Assembly: GCF_000515335.1 (NCBI RefSeq)
Contig: NZ_KI911563.1
Coordinates: 4,290,735-4,354,734, forward strand
Length of the DNA stretch: 64,000 nucleotides
Reading direction: 5' to 3'
Source of the DNA: Cohnella panacarvi Gsoil 349
GTDB lineage: Bacteria; Bacillota; Bacilli; Paenibacillales; Paenibacillaceae
Shown: piece after piece, positions 32,382 through 41,360 of the stretch
How positions within the stretch are numbered: the stretch's first letter is position 1
Layout of the letters: each line of letters opens with the position of its first letter
Translations under genes and position numbers: made by a program
The notes under the pieces: model-generated
Told to the model about the DNA's origin: nothing
Seen by the model: the letters and a program-made list of their open reading frames with translations, nothing else
The model's database searches: none

Positions 32382-34474
32382 AGCGGGGAGGGACGTTAAT
32401 CTGCGGCTTCCTGCTGCTGGTCGCGCTATGCGGGTGCAACGATGCGAAGAACGAGACCGTCGAGCCGACGCCGTCTTCCGTGCCGACGCCTTCGGAGACG
32501 AATATCGAAGAGTCCGCTCCTGACCAAGTCGTTCAGGCCTACTTGGCGAAGTGGCAGCAACGCGATTTCGCGGGAATGTACGCGCTGCTCGCCCCTGCCG
32601 CCAAAGACTTGATCGCCGAGCGGGAGTTCGTCGAACGCTACGAGCGAATTTACGATGGCATCGAAGCCGACCGTCTTGCCGTTTCCGCGCATCCCGACTC
32701 TAACGCAGGCTCGCAAGAGCTATCCCCGAATACAAGCGTGCTAGGATTCGATTACAGCGTAAGCATGGATTCGGTCGCGGGTCCGATCGCGTTCGAGCAG
32801 CATGGGCGGCTCCGGAAGTCGGAGGATGGCGGCGAGACCAGATGGCTGATCGATTGGAAGCCGTCGCTGATCTTCCCGGGCATGGAGGAAGGGGACGTCG
32901 TCCGCGTGCAACATTCGAGCGGGGAGCGCGGAGAGATCGTCGACCGTACCGGGGTCGGCTTGGCCGTGAACGGAACCGTTCCCCAGCTCGGCATCGTGCC
33001 GGGCAAGCTCGGAGACGATCCGGAATCAGCGAAGGCGTCGATCGCGGAGAATCTGGGCATCGCCGTCAAGGACATCGATCGCAAGCTTGGCGCCTCGTGG
33101 GTCAAGCCCGATCTGTTCGTTCCGATCGCGATCGTGCCCGAAGGAAGCGAGGACGCATTCGCGGACATTCCCGGCGTCGTCATCCAAGGCAAAAAGCTTC
33201 GCGTCTATCCGCTTGGCGAAGCCGCCGCGCACTTAACCGGCTACGTAGGCGAGATTAACGCCGACGAGCTGGCGAAGAGGAAAGACAAAGGCTACGAAAA
33301 CGGCGATTATATCGGCAAAGCGGGACTTGAGCAGTTGCTGGAGGATCAGCTCAGAGGAACGGACGGCATTAAGGTCGTCTTATCGGACGGGAAGGGCTTC
33401 GTCAAATCGACGCTAGCCGAGCAGCCGGCGGTTCAAGGGAAGACGTTCCAGCTTGCGATCGACGCGGAGCTTCAGAAGACGTTGTATGACGAGCTTAAGG
33501 AAGACGCCTCCTCCGTCTCGGCGATCGATCCGAAGAGCGGAGACATTCTCGCGCTGCTCAGTACTCCTTCCTATGATCCGAACGCGTTCGCGCGAGGGAT
33601 ATCCAGGGCGCGGTATGACGCTTGGAACGACGATCCGCGCCATCCGTTCTTGAATCGGTTCTCGAAAGCTTTCGTACCGGGTTCGACTTTCAAGCTCGTT
33701 ACGGCTGCGATCGGACTTGATACGAAATCGCTCGATCCGAACGAAGGGAAGAAGATTGCCGGATTAACCTGGGCCAAAGACAAATCGTGGGGCAATTATT
33801 ATGTCAAGCGGGTGCACGAGGTCGGTTCGGTCGATCTGTCGAAGGCGCTGCTTCATTCGGATAACATCTATTTTGCGCAAACGGCGCTTGAGATAGGCAA
33901 GACGAAGTTCGCGGAGGGAGCGGCGAAATTCGGAATCGGGGAGAAGCTCCCGATCGAATACCCGTTTAACGCTTCTCAGCTCGCGAACGGCGCGATCAAG
34001 AACGAGATCCAATTGGCGGATTCGGGATACGGGCAGGGACAGGTCACGCTATCGGCGCTGCATGCCGCGCTGATCTATTCCACCCTTGCGAACGATGGCC
34101 ATATCGTCTATCCGAAGCTCATCCTGACCGATGAAGCGAAATCCCCGCAGGTATGGAAGGAACGCGCCATGTCGCCGGAGACGGCCGCGTTGCTTAAGGA
34201 CGATCTCGTGAAAGCCGTCGCTTCGCCCGAAGGGGTCGGTCACGGAACTTATATCGAAGGAGCGGCGATCGCCGGGAAGACGGGAACCGCGGAGCTGAAA
34301 GCGAGCAAAGGCGTCGAAGGACTCGAATACGGCTGGTTCGTCGGATTCGACGCGAACGATCCTAGGCTGCTGCTGTCGGTCATGGTCGAAGACGTCGGCA
34401 AGCGCGGGGGGAGCAAGTACGTGACGCCGATCGTCAAACGGGTATTTGAGTCCGCCGGATCGAAGACCGAATGA
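32378..34474 (+). CDS. Class B penicillin-binding lipoprotein (PBP3/MecA-like transpeptidase)
   Basis: This 698-residue D,D-transpeptidase cross-links peptidoglycan outside the membrane. It starts at ATG 32378 within the preceding stop. The N-terminus has LLLVALCGC, a lipobox. A MecA_N/NTF2-like domain (about 45-155, with VVQAYLAKWQQRDFAGMYALL) precedes the dimerisation domain (about 170-320, GERGEIVDRTGVGLAVNG and the LTGYVGEI strand). The transpeptidase domain has Ser436 in GSTFK, Ser494-Asp-Asn496 and Lys634-Thr-Gly. The layout equals Bacillus PBP3 and staphylococcal PBP2a, so low beta-lactam affinity is possible, as inference only. A 13-bp terminator stem overlaps the stop. Confidence 0.93.
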   Translation: MKRGGTLICGFLLLVALCGCNDAKNETVEPTPSSVPTPSETNIEESAPDQVVQAYLAKWQQRDFAGMYALLAPAAKDLIAEREFVERYERIYDGIEADRLAVSAHPDSNAGSQELSPNTSVLGFDYSVSMDSVAGPIAFEQHGRLRKSEDGGETRWLIDWKPSLIFPGMEEGDVVRVQHSSGERGEIVDRTGVGLAVNGTVPQLGIVPGKLGDDPESAKASIAENLGIAVKDIDRKLGASWVKPDLFVPIAIVPEGSEDAFADIPGVVIQGKKLRVYPLGEAAAHLTGYVGEINADELAKRKDKGYENGDYIGKAGLEQLLEDQLRGTDGIKVVLSDGKGFVKSTLAEQPAVQGKTFQLAIDAELQKTLYDELKEDASSVSAIDPKSGDILALLSTPSYDPNAFARGISRARYDAWNDDPRHPFLNRFSKAFVPGSTFKLVTAAIGLDTKSLDPNEGKKIAGLTWAKDKSWGNYYVKRVHEVGSVDLSKALLHSDNIYFAQTALEIGKTKFAEGAAKFGIGEKLPIEYPFNASQLANGAIKNEIQLADSGYGQGQVTLSALHAALIYSTLANDGHIVYPKLILTDEAKSPQVWKERAMSPETAALLKDDLVKAVASPEGVGHGTYIEGAAIAGKTGTAELKASKGVEGLEYGWFVGFDANDPRLLLSVMVEDVGKRGGSKYVTPIVKRVFESAGSKTE

Positions 34475-34506
34475 AAGAACGCGCCGAGTAGGCGCGTTCT
34501 TTCATG
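34473..34506 (+). terminator. Terminator of the SRPBCC/PBP operon
   Basis: GAAAGAACGCGCC and GGCGCGTTCTTTC form a perfect 13-bp stem with a 5-base loop. The T-rich 3' side lies within the stem. Confidence 0.85.
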
Positions 34507-34623
34507 CTTGAGTCCGCGACCGATCGGATTGGATCGGGTGAAGTCAGGCATGTCGTACGGCAGGAACGCCCTTCCGGCTACGGGTTCAAGCCACGTCCCG
34601 ACCACGTTCCGGCCATGGCCCGG

Positions 34624-34687
34624 GTGCATACGCTTCAGAACATACGCTGTAGAACATACGCTGTAGAACATACGCTGTAGAACATAC
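34624..34687. repeat. Tandem 14-bp repeat next to repeat copy B
   Basis: AGAACATACGCTGT occurs at 34637-34650, 34651-34664 and 34665-34678, followed by AGAACATAC at 34679-34687 and preceded by a degenerate copy (GCATACGCTTC). It ends 12 bases before the 282-bp interspersed repeat. The gene-free stretch 34507-34991 contains only this array, copy B and no open reading frame that can be supported. Confidence 0.9.
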
Positions 34688-34699
34688 AGCCGTTTTCCA

Positions 34700-34981
34700 C
34701 CTCGACTGCATGGAGTACAGTTCGTTATCGCCATATCGGCATTTTTCTACCGAATAACTGCACTGAATACATTGCATGAACGTCGATACCATCGGAACTC
34801 CCATTTTCTGCCCAAATAACTGCACTTCGTACCGTTTACAGTTCAAGGCGTATCCCAACGTTTAGAATACCTGCCATTCATGCAGTTAGTGTCGAGTGGA
34901 TGGTGACGGTGCGTTGGCTGAGTTCCTATCGATCAATAAAAAGAGGCGTCCCTCGGTCGAATCGACCTACTGGACAGCCTC
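34700..34981 (-). repeat. Interspersed 280-bp repeat with terminator head, copy B (inverted)
   Basis: The reverse complement of this stretch is colinear with 6703-6982, with three identical blocks of 26, 19 and 27 bases (34700-34725, 34823-34841, 34865-34891). As in copy A, the terminator end lies just behind the stop of a gene, here the minus-strand FhuF-like gene. Internal semi-palindromes recur about every 50-60 bases. No transposase or terminal target duplication was noticed. Confidence 0.9.
34937..34981 (-). terminator. Terminator of the FhuF-like gene
   Basis: On the minus strand GAGGCTGTCC pairs with GGGACGCCTC, enclosing GGTCGA/TCGACC, followed by TTTTTATT. It starts 11 bases after the stop at 34992. 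Confidence 0.85.
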
Positions 34982-34991
34982 TATTCCGCGA

Positions 34992-35762
34992 TTAATGAGC
35001 GTGCGATTCCAAATATTGATCGAGCCGCCGTTCGTCGGAGATGAGCGGGCACGTAACGCAATAGCCCCGATCATCGCCGGCGAGCTTGTAATTCAGGCAA
35101 CAGGCTTTGCGAATCAGAATTTTGCGTCCTTCGTGCAGGGGATCGTCCACCGCGCGAAATTCGCATGCGATCGGATTGGCCGATTTCCCGGGCAGCCATG
35201 CAGGATTAGCCCGGGCAGTCGCATATTGAAACCAACGTTCTATGCGTTCGCTCGTTTCGGCGGAGGAAGACTCGTAAAGCCATTCATGCTTCCAATAGGA
35301 GATGGCATATGCGATCGTATGCCATAGAGCCGGCCGAGACACGCCGGAAGCAGCGGCGACTAAGGAGATCAGCGGCGCTGCATGCTCATGGAACAGGTGA
35401 CGAAGATAAGTTTCGTCATTATCGTCGATTCCTTCCGCCGGCGCATCGCTGATCAGGTAGAACTTCATATTCGCGCCGGATTGCACGAGTCGCATATTGC
35501 CGAAGGCAACGTCAAGCGGATAACGATGCCGGATCCAAGCATAGACGGCTCCCGCGAAGAGCGGGCAGTACCGTTTGAAGAATATCCGGGCCGTCGTTCC
35601 GGGGTCGTCGCTCTCCAATTGCTCGCCGAATCGGTCGAGAAGCACGGAAAGCTGCCCGGCTGCGTCCGAGCCGGCGAACGAATACGTCGTCGCGGCGCGA
35701 TCGGGCGCATCGAACATCAATTTATGGCGGCTGACTAACAGATTCGGGTCGAAGGGAAGCAT
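34992..35762 (-). CDS. FhuF-like siderophore-iron reductase
   Basis: This 256-residue cytoplasmic protein probably reduces and releases ferric iron from imported siderophores. The start at 35762 has GAGGAG 7 bases upstream; the open frame begins 24 bases further out without a site. The C-terminus carries the 2Fe-2S motif of the family, CCLNYKLAGDDRGYCVTCP: two adjacent Cys, ten residues, then CxxC. The rest matches the FhuF/IucA C-terminal type fold (FFKRYCPLFAGAVYAWIRHR, AYAISYWKHEWLYE). A near-consensus Fur box lies 36 bases upstream, indicating iron repression. No siderophore transporter is adjacent. Confidence 0.87.
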   Translation of the reverse strand: MLPFDPNLLVSRHKLMFDAPDRAATTYSFAGSDAAGQLSVLLDRFGEQLESDDPGTTARIFFKRYCPLFAGAVYAWIRHRYPLDVAFGNMRLVQSGANMKFYLISDAPAEGIDDNDETYLRHLFHEHAAPLISLVAAASGVSRPALWHTIAYAISYWKHEWLYESSSAETSERIERWFQYATARANPAWLPGKSANPIACEFRAVDDPLHEGRKILIRKACCLNYKLAGDDRGYCVTCPLISDERRLDQYLESHAH

Positions 35763-35797
35763 GGATACACTCCTCGCGTTGAGCAACGGCTTCAGCT

Positions 35798-35816
35798 AAT
35801 AATGATAATCGTTCTC
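35798..35816 (-). promoter_or_regulatory. Fur box before the FhuF-like gene
   Basis: AATAATGATAATCGTTCTC matches 16 of 19 positions of the Fur consensus GATAATGATAATCATTATC. It is the only such element seen in the window and lies directly upstream of an iron gene. Confidence 0.8.
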
Positions 35817-35866
35817 AGCTAAGATTGTCAACGATGGGTATGCTCCAAGCCTGTTTCGATCGATAG

Positions 35867-36496
35867 TTACGCGTCGTCTCTCGATGCCAGCAGCTCGCTT
35901 ATCGTCACGAGCCGATAGCCGGCTTCGATCAGCTCCGGGACTAGAATCGATACCGCTTCTAACGTCGAGGAGCGGTTCCCGAAGCCGTCGTGATAAATAA
36001 AGATGCTTCCGTTACGGACATGCGCGCGAGACGTTGTCAAGATATGTTCCGCGCTCGTCGCATCTTCCCAGTCCGTGGAGTCCGTGTTCAACGCGTTGAT
36101 GATGGAATAACCGCGCTCCGCGCATGCTTCGAGCAAGTCGTCGTTCATGTCGAAATACGGAGGGCGGAACGTGCTCGGATTGCGTCCGGTAACGCCGGCG
36201 ATCAACCGATCGGCCCGGGACAATTCTTCGAGCTGCACTTCTTTCGAGAGCTTCGACATGAAAGGGTGAGAGTAGGTGTGATTGCCCAGCTCGTGTCCTT
36301 CCTCGAACGTCTTTGTCGCTAGCTCCGGATACTGTTCAATATGCGATCCAATGAAGAAAAAGGTCGCTTTCGCCCCATGTTTCCGAAACACGTCCAGAAA
36401 GAGAGGCGTCCATTCCGGATTCGGCCCGTCGTCGAACGTGAACGCGACAAGCTTCTCTTTGGTCGGCACTTCGTCGTAACTCGCTGCTTTAACCAT
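35867..36496 (-). CDS. Polysaccharide deacetylase (NodB domain)
   Basis: This 209-residue CE4-family enzyme would remove acetyl groups from peptidoglycan or chitin-like glycans. Start 36496 is set by GGGAGAGATAGGA just upstream; the open frame extends 27 bases more. Metal site: TFDDGP (Asp pair) and HTYSH (two His). FRPPYFDMND is the third motif, with Phe where most relatives have Gly. The DSTDWED segment supplies the Asp that tunes the base, and FIYHDGFG the final His. No signal peptide or membrane helix is visible, which is unusual for a wall enzyme and suggests non-classical export or an internal substrate. Confidence 0.9.
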   Translation of the reverse strand: MVKAASYDEVPTKEKLVAFTFDDGPNPEWTPLFLDVFRKHGAKATFFFIGSHIEQYPELATKTFEEGHELGNHTYSHPFMSKLSKEVQLEELSRADRLIAGVTGRNPSTFRPPYFDMNDDLLEACAERGYSIINALNTDSTDWEDATSAEHILTTSRAHVRNGSIFIYHDGFGNRSSTLEAVSILVPELIEAGYRLVTISELLASRDDA

Positions 36497-36569
36497 TCCT
36501 ATCTCTCCCTCGAGAATCCGCATGATAGCTACGGCTATATTATACCTGATCGGACGCGGGTTTAATAGA

Positions 36570-36600
36570 AACTCCCACCGCTATGGACGCGATGGGAGTT
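36570..36600 (-). terminator. Hairpin behind the Mrp-type gene
   Basis: AACTCCCA and TGGGAGTT form an 8-bp stem 9 bases after the Mrp gene stop (minus strand). The T-tract after it is interrupted (TTTCTATT), so termination may be partial. Confidence 0.5.
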
Positions 36601-36608
36601 AACTTATC

Positions 36609-37382
36609 TTAGCGGATTTCCGCGGCGGGAGCCGAACCGGTCAACCGAACGACGCTGTCTGCCAAAGCCGAATAGAGTCGGCCGCATGGGCTGCTCGGAT
36701 CATATACGCCGGGCGCGGGAGCACCGGCTCCGGTTCGCTCGATCGGAAACCGGGCGAGAACCGGCGTCCGCAGCACGGCCGAAAGCTTATCGCCTCCGTC
36801 TTCTCCGAAAGGATAAATCTTCCCGTCGCAGCCCGGACATTCCATATAGGCCATATTTTCCACGATGCCGATTATCTCGTGCCCCGTCCTTGCGGTCATT
36901 GCTCCGGCGCGGAACGCGACCTCCGATGCGGTCTCGTTGGGCGTCGTAACGAGCAGTTCCTTGCTATGACCGAGCATCTCATGCAGGTCCAGCGGAATGT
37001 CGCCGGTACCGGGAGGCATGTCGAACAGCATGTAATCGAGTTCGCCCCAATCTGCGTCCTGCAAGAAATTGCGAATGACGCGCCCTAGCATCGGCCCTCT
37101 CATGATGACCGGTTGATTGTCGCCGCGGATCAATCCGCTGGACATGAGCCGAACGCCGAACCGCTCTACCGGGATTATTCGATCATCAAGCGTCTTCGGT
37201 TCGTCCCGGACACCCATCAGGCTCGGGATGCTGAAGCCGTAAATGTCGGCGTCTATTAATCCGACGCGATAACCGCGATCCGCCAGTGCGACCGCTAGGT
37301 TCGCCGCTACGGTCGATTTGCCGACGCCTCCTTTGCCGCTGACGATACTCAAATATACGGGTTGTTGTCCCATGGCTCTCAT
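36609..37382 (-). CDS. Mrp/NBP35-type Fe-S cluster carrier ATPase
   Basis: This 257-residue P-loop ATPase of the ApbC/Mrp family loads iron-sulfur clusters onto target proteins. ATG 37382 follows AGGAGG by 10 bases. The deviant Walker A is SGKGGVGKSTVA (about 13-24), the switch regions are DADIYGFSIPSLMG and FDMPPGTGDIPL, and the cluster-binding pair CxxC is in YMECPGCDGKIYPFGEDGG. The N-terminal DUF59 domain of longer relatives is absent. It is divergent from an operon full of Fe-S proteins (at least five cluster sites), so a role in maturing that complex is an attractive inference. Confidence 0.9.
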   Translation of the reverse strand: MRAMGQQPVYLSIVSGKGGVGKSTVAANLAVALADRGYRVGLIDADIYGFSIPSLMGVRDEPKTLDDRIIPVERFGVRLMSSGLIRGDNQPVIMRGPMLGRVIRNFLQDADWGELDYMLFDMPPGTGDIPLDLHEMLGHSKELLVTTPNETASEVAFRAGAMTARTGHEIIGIVENMAYMECPGCDGKIYPFGEDGGDKLSAVLRTPVLARFPIERTGAGAPAPGVYDPSSPCGRLYSALADSVVRLTGSAPAAEIR

Positions 37383-37508
37383 CTTTGTTCAACCTCCTAT
37401 CGATATGCTATCCATGCTACCCATAATCGGCCGCTTTATCGGACAAGAATGGAAAATAGATGGAAAGGGAACAATTCAAACCGAATATGCGCCAAGGAGG
37501 AAGTTGGA

Positions 37509-38666
37509 TTGAACCGAGAGTCGCAAGCTTATACGGCTTTCCCTAAAGGCCGGTTTTTCTCGAAGGCGGCGTTGTATGTCTGTATCATGGCCGTCGTTCT
37601 TCTGTTATCCGTATACATCGGGTCGGAACGGTTCGGATACGTCGATCTTGCGCTTTACGGCTATTTGTGGGCGACGGTCATCAGCATCCTGCTGTTCACC
37701 GCCAGAATCGCGGCATGGACAAGCAGGCCGCCTTCGCGCACCTTATGGAAACAAGGGATGAAGCTGTTCGCAAGCGCGAGAGGCTGGAAGTTCCTCATCG
37801 GCACGCTGTTCGACAATATCGGGAGGCAGCGGTTCATCTCCGGCCGCTCGTGGTACCGATGGGGGCAGCATATGCTGCTGTCGTGGGGCGTATTGTTTTC
37901 CTTCGGAATTACGTACGCGCTCGTGCTGAATTGGATGCATTTCGAGCTCGTGGAGCCAGGAACATACTCTGTCGTCGTATTCGGCATTCCTCTGTTCCGG
38001 ATGGGCGTCGAATCGTTCCTCGCCATTATGCTCTATCACGGGCTGAATTGGACCGGGATCGCCGTCATTATCGGATGCCTGATGGCCATGAGCCGAAGAG
38101 AGCGGGATCGCAAAAATTTGGTGGAGCAGACGAAAGATTTCGATATTTTCCCGTTGGTGCTGTTGATCGCGATTTCCATTACCGGTTCTCTGCTGACCGT
38201 GTCGGCTTTGTGGATGGAAGGCGTATTCTACTTGGGCATCGCGCTGTCTCATCAGGTCGCCGTATGCGTCTTCCTGCTCTACATGCCTTTCAGCAAGTTC
38301 TGGCATATTCCGCTCCGCTTTCTTGGCGTGGTCATTCCGATGTACCATGCGTCGTACGCCCAGAAGGGCTGCTCCCGCTGCGGGCGCGAATACGCCACCG
38401 AAAGGCAAATTAAAGACGTGCAGGCGGTGCTGACGGAGCGCAACATTCCCGTTCGGATCGGCGGTACGAATCTGCAGATGTCGGATCTGTGCTCCGAATG
38501 CAGAAGGGTATCCAACCGGCTCGCGGCCTCCGGTTCGTTCGTCAAGCTCGGTCAGAGCCAGATGGTTCTGCAAGGCAACGGGTTCAACGGGTTAACCGTC
38601 GTAAGCGGCCGTACGGAAACGAGAGGAGGGACGGATTCGGATGCAACAGCACAGCCAGAACGATGA
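37509..38666 (+). CDS. NarI-like membrane cytochrome b subunit with C-terminal Cys pairs
   Basis: This 385-residue membrane protein starts at TTG 37509, with AAGGAGG 8 bases upstream. Six or more helices are visible. Four His lie in or next to helices: His121 (GQHMLL), His177 (LYHGLN), His248 (LSHQVAV) and His266 (FWHIPL), the number needed for two b hemes as in NarI/DsrM-like quinol oxidases. The C-terminus, after residue 280, is cytoplasmic and carries CSRCG (288, 291) and CSEC (328, 331), a zinc- or iron-binding site not usual in NarI. It is the first gene of a five-gene operon and overlaps the molybdoenzyme gene by 26 bases. It would move electrons between menaquinol and the Fe-S subunit. 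Confidence 0.72.
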   Translation: MNRESQAYTAFPKGRFFSKAALYVCIMAVVLLLSVYIGSERFGYVDLALYGYLWATVISILLFTARIAAWTSRPPSRTLWKQGMKLFASARGWKFLIGTLFDNIGRQRFISGRSWYRWGQHMLLSWGVLFSFGITYALVLNWMHFELVEPGTYSVVVFGIPLFRMGVESFLAIMLYHGLNWTGIAVIIGCLMAMSRRERDRKNLVEQTKDFDIFPLVLLIAISITGSLLTVSALWMEGVFYLGIALSHQVAVCVFLLYMPFSKFWHIPLRFLGVVIPMYHASYAQKGCSRCGREYATERQIKDVQAVLTERNIPVRIGGTNLQMSDLCSECRRVSNRLAASGSFVKLGQSQMVLQGNGFNGLTVVSGRTETRGGTDSDATAQPER

Positions 38667-40818
38667 TTTCTCCCAGCGTCCCTACGAGCCGATCACTCGC
38701 GAAGGGGAGTCGCTGGTGGCCACGCATTGCGCGTTCTGCGGCATGCAGTGCGGGATGAACATTCGCGTCGACAACGATACGATGGCGGTGCTCGGCGTCG
38801 AGCCCAGGTACGACTTTCCGATGAACGGCGGCAGGTTGTGCCCGAAGGGAGTATCGGCGTATCGGCAGGCGGAGCATACGGAACGGCTGCTAAAGCCGCT
38901 CATCCGCAAGAACGGGGTGTTGACGGAGTCGTCCTGGGACGAAGCGTACGATCTCATCGTGAGCAAAATCAAAGAGCTTCAATCGAAGCACGGCAAAGAT
39001 ACGATCGGACTGTACAGCGGATCTTCGATGACGAACGAGAAGTGCTATATCATGGGCAAGTTCGCGCGAATCGGATTAGGAACGAAGCATATCGATTATA
39101 ACGGCCGCTACTGCATGTCGGCGGCGGCGACCGGCTTCAACCAGACGGTCGGCATCGATCGGGGTTCGACCGGGCCATGGTCCGACATCAAGTTCGCGGA
39201 CGTGCTGCTGATCGCCGGCTCGAACACGGCGGAATGCCATCCGCTGTCCATGCCGTACGTCTGGGGAGCGCGCGACCGCGGCGCGAAGCTGATCGTGGCC
39301 GATCCGCGGCAGACGAAAACCGCGCTTGTCGCGGACATCCATCTCGACTTGCGTCCCGGCACCGATATCGCGCTGACGAACGGCATCCTCCACGTCTTGA
39401 TTAACGAAGGTCTAATCGATCGGGCGTTCATCGACGAGCACACGGCCGGCTTCGAGGCGCTGGAGGAGATGACGAGGAAGTACGATCCGGCGACCGCATC
39501 CGGGATTACCGGCGTCGCGAGCGAGAAAATCGTGGAAGCCGCCCGCCTGTTCGGCCGGGCGAAGAACGGATTCGTCCTGTTCGCCCGGGGCATCGAGCAG
39601 CATTCGACCGGCTCCGATACGGTATCGAATTACGTGAACCTGTGCCTGACGACCGGCAAGGTGGGGCGCAAAGGCGCGGGGTTCGCGACATTCACCGGTC
39701 AAGGCAACGGGCAAGGCGGCCGCGAGCACGGGCAGAAGGCGGACCAGTTGCCGGGCTATCGCAAAATTTACGACCCGGCGGCTAGAGCCCACATCGCGAG
39801 CGTATGGGGCGTCGACGAGAGCGAAATTCCAGGACCGGGCATCTCCGCCTACGAAATACTCCAATCGCTTGGCGAAGAGATCAAGATGATGATCCTCGTA
39901 TGCAGCAATCCGATGGTGTCCGCGCCGAGCGTCGGCGACGTCGGGGAATATCTCAAGAAGCTCGATTTCTTCGTCTGCATCGACATGTTCCTCTCGGAGT
40001 CCGCCGAGCTCGCGGACGTCGTGCTTCCTTCGACCGTATGGGTGGAGGATAACGGCACGACGACGAACGTCGAAGGCCGCGTCATTCACATTAAAGGGAT
40101 CGATCGCACGCCGGGAGAGAGCAAGCGGGATTGGAAGATCGTCTGCGAAATCGCCGAGCGTCTCGGACGCGGGCAATACTTTCAATTCGACTCGCCCGAG
40201 GAAATCTTCAACGAGCTGCGGACGGCAAGCAAAGGGGGCATCGCGGATTATTCCGGGATCACCTATGACAAGATCGACAGGATGAACGGGGTATTCTGGC
40301 CTTGCCCTTCCGAGGAGCATGAAGGAACGCCGCGGTTGTTCGAGGATTTGAAGTTCAATTTTCCGGACGGCAGGGCACGGTTGCTCACGTTCGAGCATAC
40401 CGGACCGAACGAGAAGGTGGATGCGGAATATCCGATCATCCTAACGACGGGACGGGTCGTCTTTCACTATTTGAGCGGCAATCAGACGCGAAGGATCGAG
40501 GCGCTGCGCAAGCTTTGCCCGGACCCGTATCTGGAGCTCCATCCGAATTTGGCGGCGAGGCACGGCATCGGCAACGGCGAGATGGTCAAAGTCAGCAGCA
40601 GGCGCGGCAGCATCTTCGTGCCGGCCAAGGTCACCAAGGCGATCCGCGAGGATTCGTTGTTCGTTCCTTACCACTGGGGCAAGCAACTGGCGATTAACCA
40701 TCTGACCAATCCGGCGCTCGATCCGAAATCGAAAATTCCGGAATTCAAAGTATGCGCGGTTAAGATAGAGAAAGCTAAGAAGGGGGAGCTTCCGAATGGC
40801 CAAAGTGCTGTACATTGA
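38641..40818 (+). CDS. Molybdopterin oxidoreductase, nitrate-reductase-like (NarB/NasC type)
   Basis: This 725-residue catalytic subunit of the DMSO-reductase superfamily starts at ATG 38641 with GGAGGG upstream. A [4Fe-4S] cluster is bound by Cys30, Cys33, Cys37 and Cys67 (HCAFCGMQCGM; GRLCPKG). The molybdenum ligand is Cys158 in NGRYCMSAA, and the matching segment of assimilatory nitrate reductases reads GRLCMSSA. Further cofactor contacts are GSNTAECHP, GQGNGQGGREHGQKADQLPG and TGRVVFHYLSGNQTRR. There is no Tat signal, so it acts in the cytoplasm. The NarK gene nearby supports nitrate as substrate, but formate or another oxyanion cannot be excluded from sequence alone. It overlaps its neighbours by 26 and 23 bases. 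Confidence 0.85.
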   Translation: MQQHSQNDDFSQRPYEPITREGESLVATHCAFCGMQCGMNIRVDNDTMAVLGVEPRYDFPMNGGRLCPKGVSAYRQAEHTERLLKPLIRKNGVLTESSWDEAYDLIVSKIKELQSKHGKDTIGLYSGSSMTNEKCYIMGKFARIGLGTKHIDYNGRYCMSAAATGFNQTVGIDRGSTGPWSDIKFADVLLIAGSNTAECHPLSMPYVWGARDRGAKLIVADPRQTKTALVADIHLDLRPGTDIALTNGILHVLINEGLIDRAFIDEHTAGFEALEEMTRKYDPATASGITGVASEKIVEAARLFGRAKNGFVLFARGIEQHSTGSDTVSNYVNLCLTTGKVGRKGAGFATFTGQGNGQGGREHGQKADQLPGYRKIYDPAARAHIASVWGVDESEIPGPGISAYEILQSLGEEIKMMILVCSNPMVSAPSVGDVGEYLKKLDFFVCIDMFLSESAELADVVLPSTVWVEDNGTTTNVEGRVIHIKGIDRTPGESKRDWKIVCEIAERLGRGQYFQFDSPEEIFNELRTASKGGIADYSGITYDKIDRMNGVFWPCPSEEHEGTPRLFEDLKFNFPDGRARLLTFEHTGPNEKVDAEYPIILTTGRVVFHYLSGNQTRRIEALRKLCPDPYLELHPNLAARHGIGNGEMVKVSSRRGSIFVPAKVTKAIREDSLFVPYHWGKQLAINHLTNPALDPKSKIPEFKVCAVKIEKAKKGELPNGQSAVH

Positions 40819-41341
40819 TTTCGAGCGATGCATCGGCTGCCGGGCCTGCATGATCGGCTGCGAGGAATGCAGCGGCCACGACCGGCTTTCCCGCATGTTC
40901 GTCGACGAACTGTATCCCGGGGAGACCGTCGCGACGTCGCCGACGCCGTGCATGCACTGCGTCACGCCGGCTTGCGCGGAATCATGCCCCGTCCAAGCGA
41001 TCTCGGTGCTGGATGGCGTCGTTCTGTCCGCCTCCCACGAGAAATGCATCGGCTGCAAAAACTGCACGTACGCGTGCCCGTTCGGCATTCCGAGAGTGGA
41101 CGAAACCCGCAACCTGATGTACAAATGCGATCTCTGTTACGATCGAACCTCCAAGGGACGGCCGCCGATGTGCGTCAGCGTCTGCCCGACCGATACGATC
41201 CTGTTCTTGGACGAAGAGGAAGCCCGCCACAAGCGGAACAAGCCGGTCCAATACGTATGGGACTTCGGGGGAACGACCATCGAGACGCGAACGGTCATCG
41301 GCATCCCGGACAAGCAGACGCACCAGTTCGGTTACCACTGA
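40796..41341 (+). CDS. Four-cluster ferredoxin subunit (DmsB/HycB type)
   Basis: This 181-residue electron-transfer subunit starts at ATG 40796, inside the molybdoenzyme gene, with AAGGGGGAG upstream. It has four Cys groups: CIGCRACMIGC, CMHCVTPACAESC, CIGCKNCTYAC and CDLCY...MCVSVC, enough for four [4Fe-4S] clusters in the pattern of DmsB, NrfC and PhsB. It would connect the membrane cytochrome or the Rieske protein to the molybdenum subunit. No signal sequence is present. Confidence 0.92.
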   Translation: MAKVLYIDFERCIGCRACMIGCEECSGHDRLSRMFVDELYPGETVATSPTPCMHCVTPACAESCPVQAISVLDGVVLSASHEKCIGCKNCTYACPFGIPRVDETRNLMYKCDLCYDRTSKGRPPMCVSVCPTDTILFLDEEEARHKRNKPVQYVWDFGGTTIETRTVIGIPDKQTHQFGYH

Positions 41342-41360
41342 TCAGAAGGAGAGAGCGGCC

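Noticed and set aside
34896-35327. 143-codon plus-strand frame
   Set aside because: It runs through repeat copy B and antisense to the FhuF-like gene, which has a clear Cys motif.
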